A stretch of 33,433 bases of DNA from Elusimicrobiota bacterium (lineage in GTDB: Bacteria > Elusimicrobiota > Elusimicrobia > UBA1565 > UBA9628). Position numbers and translations under genes: made by a program. Below, piece after piece: positions 24,512 through 32,500 of this stretch. The stretch spans positions 1-33,433 of the forward strand of contig JAUYSH010000024.1 in assembly GCA_030696455.1 (NCBI GenBank), written 5' to 3'. The notes under the pieces are model-generated. The model had not been told where the DNA came from, made no database searches, and saw only the letters and a program-made list of their open reading frames with translations. Each line of letters begins with the position of its first letter. Within the stretch, counting starts at the first letter, position 1.

Positions 24512-24532
24512 GCTCTCCAATGACGCATCTGT

Positions 24533-24554
24533 GCCGGGCCCGAAGGGTCCCGGC
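24533..24554 (+). other. Stable hairpin between the binding protein and permease genes
   Basis: GCCGGGCCC and GGTCCCGGC form a 9-bp GC-rich stem (one G-U pair) around a GAAG loop, six bases before the DppB start codon. It has no T-run. Such hairpins between binding-protein and permease genes often stabilise upstream mRNA or limit downstream translation. Confidence 0.6.
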
Positions 24555-24560
24555 CCCCGT

Positions 24561-25589
24561 ATGCTGAAATTCTGTCTGAAGCGTCTCGCCTTCCTTCCGT
24601 TCGTGATGTTCGGGGTCACCGCGCTGCTGTTCTCCTGCCTGCAATTCCTTTCGCCGGAGATGCGGGCGTCGCTGTACATCAAGGATCCCCGCCAGCTCTC
24701 CCAGCTCGAGGCGGTCATCGAGAAGCACGGCCTGCGCAAGCCCGTGTACATTCAGTACGGGCTGTGGCTCAAGCAGGTGGCGCGCGGCGAGCTCGGCTAT
24801 TCCGAGACCGCGAAGATGCCGGTCGCCCAGGCGGTCAAGGCGTTCTTCCCCGCGACCTTCGAGCTGACCTTGATCGCCTTCTTCCCGATCATGATCGTCG
24901 GCGTCTACTTCGGCGTGCTGTCCGCGGTGTACAAGGACAAGCTCATCGACCATGTCTCGCGCTTCGTCGCGATCACGGGCTACTCCCTGCCGAGCTTCGT
25001 GCTCGGCCTGCTGCTGCTGATGGTGTTCTACGGGCGGCTGCACTGGTTCCCGCCCGGACGCTACGACCTGGCGACCGACATGCTCGTGCACGCCGACTCC
25101 TTCCGCCACTGGACCGGCCTGCTGACTTTGGACTGCCTGCTCAACGGCGAGGGGAAGGCCTTCCTCACCGTCGCCAAGCACATGGTCCTGCCCGCGACGA
25201 CCTTGCTCTACATCTCGGTGGCCCTGCTGCTGCGCATCACGCGCTCGACGATGCTCGAGGAGCTGAGCAAGGACTACGTGCGCACCGCGCGCGCGAAAGG
25301 CCTGCCTGAGAAGGTCATCATCCGCAAGCACGCGTTGGCCAACGCGCTGATCCCGGTCGTGACCTTGTCGAGCCTGATGTTCATCGGCCTGCTCGGCGGG
25401 GTCGTCATCACGGAGACCGTGTTCGACTTCCCCGGCATCGGGCGCTGGGGCGTGCAGGCCGCGCAGCAGCTCGACATCCCCGGAGTACTGGGCTCGACCT
25501 TGCTCGCGGCGTTCCTGTTCGTGATGGCGAACCTCGTCTCCGACCTGCTGTACGCCGTCGTCGACCCCCGCATCCGGGTGGGGAACTGA
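24561..25589 (+). CDS. dppB: Peptide ABC transporter permease (DppB/OppB type)
   Basis: The 342-residue membrane protein has six hydrophobic segments, starting with LKFCLKRLAFLPFVMFGVT. The cytoplasmic EAA-type loop reads EELSKDYVRTARAKGLPE, before KHALANALIPVVTLSS. The end is FDFPGIGRWGVQAAQQLDIP, typical of the DppB/OppB family. It should form the channel with the next gene and be driven by the DppD and DppF ATPases. ATG 24561 gives the usual N terminus. A GTG at 24531 would add ten residues encoded by the hairpin, which seems unlikely. Neither start has a ribosome site, so translation efficiency may be set by the hairpin. It is followed by dppC after one base. Confidence 0.93.
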   Translation: MLKFCLKRLAFLPFVMFGVTALLFSCLQFLSPEMRASLYIKDPRQLSQLEAVIEKHGLRKPVYIQYGLWLKQVARGELGYSETAKMPVAQAVKAFFPATFELTLIAFFPIMIVGVYFGVLSAVYKDKLIDHVSRFVAITGYSLPSFVLGLLLLMVFYGRLHWFPPGRYDLATDMLVHADSFRHWTGLLTLDCLLNGEGKAFLTVAKHMVLPATTLLYISVALLLRITRSTMLEELSKDYVRTARAKGLPEKVIIRKHALANALIPVVTLSSLMFIGLLGGVVITETVFDFPGIGRWGVQAAQQLDIPGVLGSTLLAAFLFVMANLVSDLLYAVVDPRIRVGN

Positions 25590-25590
25590 G

Positions 25591-26472
25591 ATGGCGAAGC
25601 TCAAATCCATCTGGAAGGTCCTCAAGCACCGGCCGATGTCCTTGCTCGGCTTCGGGCTGATCGGTTTCTTCCTGTCCGTGGCGCTCCTAGCACCCGTGCT
25701 GGCCCCGCCCGAGGCCGGCTCCCGCGACTCGTACATCATCCCGCAGTCCGGCTACAGCCCCGATCCCGTGCGGCCCTCGAAGGAGCACTGGTTCGGCACG
25801 ACCGAGCAGCAGTACGACCTCTACTACGGCATGGTCTGGGGCACGCGCACCGCGTTCTCCGTCGCGCTCAAGGTCGTCGGCTTCTCGGTGTGCGTCGGCA
25901 TCCTGCTCGGCGGCGCGGCCGGCTTCTACGGCGGCTGGATCGACGAGCTGCTGATGCGCTTCACCGACGTGATCCTCGCGTTCCCCGACATCGTCCTCGC
26001 CGTCGTCATCGTCGCGGTCCGCGGGCCGAGCCTGGAGAACGTGATGATCGCGGTCACAGCCGTCTCCTGGCCGTCCTATGCCCGCCTTATGAGGGGAGAT
26101 GTGATGTCCGTGAAAGAGCGGGACTTCGTCGCCGCCGCGCGCGCGATCGGCGCGTCCGACGCGCGCATCCTGTTCCGCCACATCATCCCGAACTCGATCT
26201 ACCCCGTCCTCGTCGTCGCGTCCCTGTCGATGGGCCGCATCGTGATCACGGCGGCGGCCCTGTCCTTCCTCGGCCTGGGCGCGCCGCTGGGCTACGCCGA
26301 CTGGGGCCAGCTGATATCCCTTTCCAGGAATTGGATCCTGGGATCGGCCGGGAACCCCTTCGAATACTGGCACACGGTGTTCATCCCCGGGATCGCGATC
26401 TTCCTCTTCGTGCTCGGCTGGAACCTGCTTGGCGACGCCGTGCGCGACATCCTCGACCCGAGGCAGAAATAG
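25591..26472 (+). CDS. dppC: Peptide ABC transporter permease (DppC/OppC type)
   Basis: The 293-residue protein has one N-terminal helix, a periplasmic segment with HWFGTTEQQYDLYYG (the family motif normally reads FGTDELGRD), and the transmembrane core with an EAA loop, SVKERDFVAAARAIGASDARI. It ends with AALSFLGLGAPLGYADWG and VLGWNLLGDAVRDILDPR, all typical of DppC. It pairs with DppB as the import channel. The unusual residues in the FGT motif may affect interaction with the binding proteins, but its exact role is not known. The stop codon shares one base with the GTG of the acyl-CoA synthetase (TAGTG). Confidence 0.93.
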   Translation: MAKLKSIWKVLKHRPMSLLGFGLIGFFLSVALLAPVLAPPEAGSRDSYIIPQSGYSPDPVRPSKEHWFGTTEQQYDLYYGMVWGTRTAFSVALKVVGFSVCVGILLGGAAGFYGGWIDELLMRFTDVILAFPDIVLAVVIVAVRGPSLENVMIAVTAVSWPSYARLMRGDVMSVKERDFVAAARAIGASDARILFRHIIPNSIYPVLVVASLSMGRIVITAAALSFLGLGAPLGYADWGQLISLSRNWILGSAGNPFEYWHTVFIPGIAIFLFVLGWNLLGDAVRDILDPRQK

Positions 26473-28043
26473 TGTCCACCCTCAACGCTTTGCTCGACCG
26501 CTCGGCCCAGGAGGGGGGCGGCAAGACCGCGATCGTCTTCGGCGACCGGGAGACCTCCTTTCTTGCCTTGCGGCAAGAAATCCTTGAAATCGCCGAGGGC
26601 CTGCGCCGCGCCGGCGTCGCCAAGGGCGACCGGGTCGCCATCGTCCACCGCAACGCGCCGGAGTTCATCATCGCTTACTTCGCGATCAACCGCCTCGGCG
26701 CGATCGCCGTGCCGATCAACTTCATGGTGCAGAAGGCCGACGAGCTCGCGTACATGCTCGGCGACTGCGGCGCCAAGGGCGTCTTCACGCAGAAGGATTT
26801 CCTGCCGGGCCTGAACGGCGCGGCCGCCAAATGTCCCGACCTCAGGGCCCTCTGGGTCACCGACGCCGGCGCCGAGCACACCGCGCTCGTGCGTCCCTAC
26901 TCCGAACTGCGCGCCGCCGCCTTCCCCGAATCGTCCGCCGACCCCGCCGTGGAGGGAGACGTCGCCGCGATCCTCTACACCTCGGGCACGACCGGCTTTC
27001 CCAAGGGCGTCATGCTCACGCACCGCAACCTGGTGACCAATTGCGAGTCGGCGCTCAAGCGCATGAACCTCACCCGGTCGGACGTGACCTTGTGCATCCT
27101 CCCGATGTTCCACAGCTTCGCCTGGACCGGGATCGTCCTGACCTCCCTGCGCCTGACGCTGACGAGCGTGGTCTTCTCCGCGATCGCGCCCGCCAAGCCC
27201 TGGCTCAAGGCGATGGGCCGCCGCGGCGTGAGCCTGTTCGCGGCCGTGCCGCAGGTGTACGCCGCGCTCGTGCGCGAGGCCAAGGGCTGGAAGACCCGCG
27301 CGTTCCTGCGCTTCTGGGCGTTCCGCCGCGTCAAGATCGCGGTCTCCGGCGCCGCGCCCCTGTCTAACGTCGTCGCGGACGGCTTCCAGCAGGCGCTCGG
27401 CTTAGCGATCGACCAGGGCTGGGGCCTGACCGAGACGAGCCCCGTGGCCACCATCAGCGCGCCGGACGCGATCCGCCTCGGCATGGTGGGGCCGCCCATC
27501 GAGGGCGTGCGGGTGAAGATCGTCGACGATCTGGAAGCGTCGCTGCCGATAGGCAGCGAGGGCGAGATCTGCGTCTCGGGCGACTGCGTGATGAAGGGCT
27601 ATTGGAACCGGCCCGAGGACACCCGCGCGGCGTTCACGGCCGACGGCTGGCTCAAGACCGGCGACATCGGCGTCCTGGACGAGGACGGCTACCTCGCCAT
27701 CCGCGACCGCAAGAAGGACATGATCATCGTCAAGGGCCTCAAGGTGTTCCCCGCGCAGGTCGAGGCGATGATCGCCGAGAACCCCGCCATCGAGGAGAGC
27801 GCGATCATCGGCGTGCCCGACGAGCTCGGCGACGAGGTCATCAAGGCCTTCGTCGTCTTGAAGAAGGGCGCCGTCGCCGACAAGTCCGCCCTGCTGCAGT
27901 ACTTCAAGGAGCGCCTCGACGCGTACAAGCGGCCCCGCGACGTCGAGATCCTGGACGCCCTGCCCAAGAACGCGCTCCAGAAGGTCCTCAAGCGCGAGCT
28001 GCGCGACCGCGAGCTGAAGAAGCGCGACGTCGCCGGGAACTGA
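26472..28043 (+). CDS. AMP-dependent acyl-CoA synthetase
   Basis: The 523-residue adenylate-forming enzyme has the AMP-binding P-loop YTSGTTGFPKG (from 169), GWGLTETSP (316-324), the hinge region KTGDIGVLDEDGYLAIRDR then KDMIIVKGLKVFP, and a C-terminal catalytic lysine, Lys504, in LPKNALQKVLKREL. Such enzymes activate carboxylic acids with ATP and CoA, usually medium or long fatty acids. GTG shares a base with the dppC stop (TAGTG), so the gene is translationally coupled to a peptide importer, an unusual partner. It could activate acids from amino-acid fermentation or fatty acids for membrane repair; neither is shown. A perfect 9-bp hairpin lies within codons 30-37. Confidence 0.9.
   Translation: MSTLNALLDRSAQEGGGKTAIVFGDRETSFLALRQEILEIAEGLRRAGVAKGDRVAIVHRNAPEFIIAYFAINRLGAIAVPINFMVQKADELAYMLGDCGAKGVFTQKDFLPGLNGAAAKCPDLRALWVTDAGAEHTALVRPYSELRAAAFPESSADPAVEGDVAAILYTSGTTGFPKGVMLTHRNLVTNCESALKRMNLTRSDVTLCILPMFHSFAWTGIVLTSLRLTLTSVVFSAIAPAKPWLKAMGRRGVSLFAAVPQVYAALVREAKGWKTRAFLRFWAFRRVKIAVSGAAPLSNVVADGFQQALGLAIDQGWGLTETSPVATISAPDAIRLGMVGPPIEGVRVKIVDDLEASLPIGSEGEICVSGDCVMKGYWNRPEDTRAAFTADGWLKTGDIGVLDEDGYLAIRDRKKDMIIVKGLKVFPAQVEAMIAENPAIEESAIIGVPDELGDEVIKAFVVLKKGAVADKSALLQYFKERLDAYKRPRDVEILDALPKNALQKVLKRELRDRELKKRDVAGN
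26559..26580 (+). repeat. Perfect 9-bp inverted repeat inside the acyl-CoA synthetase gene
   Basis: TTTCTTGCC and GGCAAGAAA flank a four-base loop, about 90 bases after the start codon. It is in frame and does not disturb the protein. It may be chance or affect early translation. Confidence 0.6.
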
Positions 28044-28044
28044 T

Positions 28045-29556
28045 ATGGCCGCCCGCCGCGTCCGGCTGGGAGCCGAAACGCGGGAGGCGCTCGCGAAGGT
28101 CTTCGCGGCCGCGCGGCAGCCGGTATGGCTCGTCGGCGGCTCGATCCGGGACGCGGCCCTCGGGCGGCCCTTCGCCGACCTCGACCTCGCCTGCGCCGAC
28201 GCGCGCGCGCTGGCGGCCCAGCTCGCGCGCGCCTTCAAAGGCACCTTGGTCACGCTCGATGAGGAGAACGCCGTGTTCCGCCTCGTCCTGCGTCCCGCGC
28301 GCGGCAAGGCGATCAAGCAGATCGACATCGCCGGGCTTCAGGGCAAGACCATCCTCGAGGACCTCGCCCGCCGTGACTTCACGGTCAACGCCGCCGCCCT
28401 CGTGCTGACCAAGGAGTTGCCGCCGTCGCTGCCCGAGCCGGCCTTCATCGATCCGCGGGGCGGGCTCAAGGACCTTGCCGCGGGCGTCCTCCGGGCGGAC
28501 ATCGAGCAGAACCTCAGCGACGACCCCCTGCGGCTGCTGCGCGCCTTCCGCATCGCCGCCCAACTCGGCCTGACGATCGAGGCGAAAACGCTGAAGGCGA
28601 TCAAGCGCCGCTGCCGCCTGATCCAGGCGCCCGCCGCCGAGCGCGTCACCGCGGAGCTGCTCATGCTCCTCGCCGTCCCCGGAGCCTCGTCCTGGCTCGC
28701 CCTGATGGATGAGCACGCCCTGCTCACGGCCATCTTCCCCGAGCTCGAGCCCGCGCGACGCTGCGCCGAAGACTACTACGGGGCGGGGGGCGTCCTCAAG
28801 CACACGCTCGAGGTCTGCGCCCGCGTCGATTTCCTGCTCTCGAACCTGCGCACGGTCTACCGGACTCTCGCCGGGGATCTGGAGGCGCATATCGCCGCGC
28901 GCAACGGGGGCGCTTTCCGCGCGCTCCTCCTGCTGGCCGCGCTGCTGCACGACGTCGCCAAGCCCGAGACGGCGAAAAGGATCGACGGACGCCTGCGCTT
29001 CTTCGAGCACGACACGAAAGGCGCGGTCCTGACCGAGAAGATCCTGCGCCGCCTGCGCCTGTCGCGCGATCAGATCTCCACCGCCTCCGCCATCGTGCGC
29101 CAGCATCTGCGCCCCGGCCATTTGGCCGCCGGCGGCCCGCTGACCGAGCGCGCGGCGTACCGCTTCTTCCGCGATCTCGGCGAGGACGCCCCGGGGCTGC
29201 TCATGGTCTGCTGGGGGGACCACGCGAGCTACCTTCCCGAGGCGCGGCTCAAGCGCCTGCTCAAGTCGGCGGTCGCGAACCCCAAGCGCTCCGACCTGTC
29301 CCGCTTCAAGCCAGAGGACGCCCGCAAGACCGTCCATCACCTGCAGCTCGTTTCCGAGCTCCTGCGCCGGTGGCGAGACCTCTCGCGCGCCCCGGCCCCG
29401 GAGCGCCTGCTCGACGGCCGGGACATCATGAAGGCCCTCAAGATCCCTCCCGGGCCCCGCATCGGAGAGCTCCTCGAGCGCGTGCGCGAGGCGCAGGCCG
29501 AAGGGGAAGTCCACAATCAACAAGAGGCCTTGGCCCTGATCTCGCGTTTGAAATGA
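28045..29556 (+). CDS. cca: CCA tRNA nucleotidyltransferase (class II poly(A) polymerase family)
   Basis: The 503-residue protein has the nucleotidyltransferase signature LVGGSIRDAALG, with Asp45 and Asp47 in the metal-binding DLD triad. RRDFTVNAAAL and DDPLRLLRAFRIAAQLG match the conserved motifs of class II enzymes. An HD domain follows with GVLKHTLEV and LLHDVAKPET (His302-Asp303), and a C-terminal helical region ends in NQQEALALISRLK. The enzyme adds or repairs the 3' CCA end of tRNAs. Poly(A) polymerase is the other possible activity of the same fold. The HD domain resembles that of the E. coli-type protein, which has phosphohydrolase activity. The ATG lies one base after the acyl-CoA synthetase stop. 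Confidence 0.9.
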   Translation: MAARRVRLGAETREALAKVFAAARQPVWLVGGSIRDAALGRPFADLDLACADARALAAQLARAFKGTLVTLDEENAVFRLVLRPARGKAIKQIDIAGLQGKTILEDLARRDFTVNAAALVLTKELPPSLPEPAFIDPRGGLKDLAAGVLRADIEQNLSDDPLRLLRAFRIAAQLGLTIEAKTLKAIKRRCRLIQAPAAERVTAELLMLLAVPGASSWLALMDEHALLTAIFPELEPARRCAEDYYGAGGVLKHTLEVCARVDFLLSNLRTVYRTLAGDLEAHIAARNGGAFRALLLLAALLHDVAKPETAKRIDGRLRFFEHDTKGAVLTEKILRRLRLSRDQISTASAIVRQHLRPGHLAAGGPLTERAAYRFFRDLGEDAPGLLMVCWGDHASYLPEARLKRLLKSAVANPKRSDLSRFKPEDARKTVHHLQLVSELLRRWRDLSRAPAPERLLDGRDIMKALKIPPGPRIGELLERVREAQAEGEVHNQQEALALISRLK

Positions 29557-29593
29557 TTGCGTAACAGCCGGAAGCTAGCCTTCTCCTAATAGG

Positions 29594-32500
29594 ATGGCGC
29601 CACCCTCGATAAGCGCTCGTCGCACCGTGATCGCCGCCCTTTGCGCGGCCTCCGCTCTTTACGCCCCGGCGCCGTCCTCGGCGACCCCGCCGAACATCAC
29701 TCCGAAGGTCCTCCAATGCGACGGAAGCTTCACCACCGGCTCGATCACGAGCCATCCGACGCCGACGGTCCGGGCCGACGAGCAAAACAGCAACCCCGGC
29801 CTCAAGGTCGGACAGCGCCGCCTCAGCATCCTCTCCGCGACCTTCGCCCTCTGGCGCTTCGACGGCACCTATGGGGTGACCGTATCGAGCAATTACACGG
29901 TCGGCTGCACCGTGGGCTGCTGCAAGACCTGGTATTACAACCACGTGAGCACGAACGGCTCGGCCAACCTGGACACCGGACGCTGCTCCTACCGCGACGC
30001 CGTCAACGATGACTGCTCGGTGCCGTCGGACATGACCTCCTTCGGAACCTCTCACGCCCCGGTGCAGATCGGCGCCTGCCCCGCCAACCCTTCCACCCTC
30101 GCCGTCGCCAGCAGCAGCTTCCCGATCACCGCTCAGGGGCCGCTTCCCTTGGCGGGACCGCAGCCCGGTGACCCGACCTTGGGCCTGTCCTCATCGGCGC
30201 TTCAGCTCAACGGGTCGAGCCAATACGCGACCACGCCCGATTCGTCCGCCTGGGACCTTCCGGCGTCCTACACCCTCGCGGCCTGGGTCAAGCCCTCGGC
30301 CGCCAACGGCCGGATCGTCTCCCAACAGGACGCCACCGGCTATTGGGGCATCGCCGTCAGCACCGGCGGGCGGCTTCGGCACTTCGACTCCCGCGACGTC
30401 GCCGGCCCCGACGCCGTCTTGCCGGACTCGACCCCCAGCCTCACCGACGGGAGCTGGCACCTCGTCCATGTCGTCCGCCGGAACAGCGTCGACCGCCGCT
30501 TCTTCATCGACGGCCGGCTCGTCGCCACGGTGGTCGCCTCGAGTTCGGATTCCTTCAGCGGCCACTCGATCAGCGCCGCCCTCGAGATCGGCCGCGCCTC
30601 CAGCGGCGAGTACTTCAACGGCCTCATCGACGACGTCCGCATCGAACGGGCCGCGCTCGACCCCGACGCCATCCTCCTCGAATACAACACCGAGATCCAC
30701 AAGTATTCTGCGGACTCGGGAGCCACCTTCAGCGTCGCCGCCGGCGCCTACTCGGGCAGCCCGGCCAACGGCACCACGTCCGCCGTCACCTACATCCCGG
30801 GGGCGCCCTACACGGCGACCTCCCGGTGGAGCTTCGGCGCGCAGTCCATCGACGGCGAGAGCACCTTCAGCCCGACCTACGGCTTCACGATCGACTCCTC
30901 CTCGCCGGTCGCGCCGGGGCTCACGGCGGTCCCGACGTCGCCCAACGACATCACCTGGAACTGGAGCCTTCCTCCGCGGGTGTGCCTGCCCCCGGGCTCG
31001 GCCGCGGTCACCTATCACCTCGTCGACGCCCTCACCGACTCGAATCTGATTCCGCCGGGAAGCATGAACCATCCGACCTTCACGGTCGGAGAGAACGTGC
31101 CCGGATCGTCGAACCAGCTGATCGCGCGAAAGATCAGGGTCACCGATACGTGGGGTTCGGGCCTCAGCGTCGCGACGTCCATCTACACCTTGGCCAACCC
31201 TCCTCTGGCGGCCAGCGTCGTGCCGAGCGCCGTCTCGACCGGCAGCGCGCTGATCAGCTGGAATCAGAGCGGCAACCCCTCCTACACGCGCTACCTCGTC
31301 AGCATGTCCCAGGACTCCCTGTTCCTGACCGGCGTGTCGACGCCCGCGACGGTCGCGAACAATCTGACCGGCAGCTCGATCGCGCTCTCGGGCCTTGCGA
31401 TCGGCACGACGTATTTCGTTCGCGTTCAGGCGATCAGCGGCCGCTCCACCGACCCGTACGGGGGGACGGGCTCCGTTTTCATCAGCACTTCGTTCACCAC
31501 CTTGCCCGGCGCGCCGAACCTCGGCGGCGTCTCCGGCACCAACCTGATCACCTGGAACTGGACCGCCGTGCCGGGGGCCCAGTACTACAAGCTGTTCGCC
31601 GTCGACGGCTCGACCTTGTACACCGGCGGAAACCTGTCCCACCCCCAGACGGGGCTGGCGACCAACACCCAATACACGGCGCGGGTCGAGGCCGTTTCGG
31701 GCAACGGCGCCGGCGCGCGCGCCACAGCCACGACCTTCACCTTGGCCGACGATCCGACGGCGCCCGTCGTCAACGAGGTTCACACCAGCAGCATCATCTA
31801 CTCTTGGACGGGGGGGCTCAACCCCGCCTACACCTTTTATGAGGTCAGGGTCACCACGGACGCGAGCTTCGGCATCATCGTGAGCACCTTGACCGTCAAC
31901 GCGACGACCGCGACCGTCACCGGGCTGCTTCAGGGCACCACCTATTACGCCCGGGTGCGCTCGATCAACGGCGGCCAGCTCTACGGGCCCGGCTTCGCGG
32001 TGTTCGCGACGACGCGCACGATCCCCAATCCGTCGATCACCTCGGTTCTGGCGCCGCCCTCGGCCTACGTCCCGCCCAACGGCTCCATCGGGCAGTGGCA
32101 CTTCGACGAGAGCACCGGCACGACCGCGGCCGACTCTTCGGGGGGCGGCAACGCCGCCGCCCTCACCTGCGTCGCCGCCGCGTGCGCCTCGACGCCAACC
32201 TTCGTCGCCGGACCCGCCGGGCTGGGCAGCGCCGTGTCCTACTCCGGCGTCGCCGGCGGGCTGGTGATCGTCCCGGACACCGCGACCTACGACTCCATCG
32301 GCAGCCTCGCCGTCTCCGCCTGGGTGAATCCCTCGAGCCTGTCCCAGCCGGAACGCGCGGGCATCGTCGTGCGCGGCAGCGGCACGGTCGAAAACTTCGC
32401 GCTCGACATGTCCACCGACGCGGTGCGCCGCTTCCGCTTCATGGCCAAGCCGGGGCACATCGCGACCTCGACGAGCCCGGTCACTGCGGGGACCTGGGTC

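Noticed and set aside
24520-24522. ATG upstream of dppB as a small leader gene
   Set aside because: Out of frame with dppB, no ribosome site, and no recognisable product.
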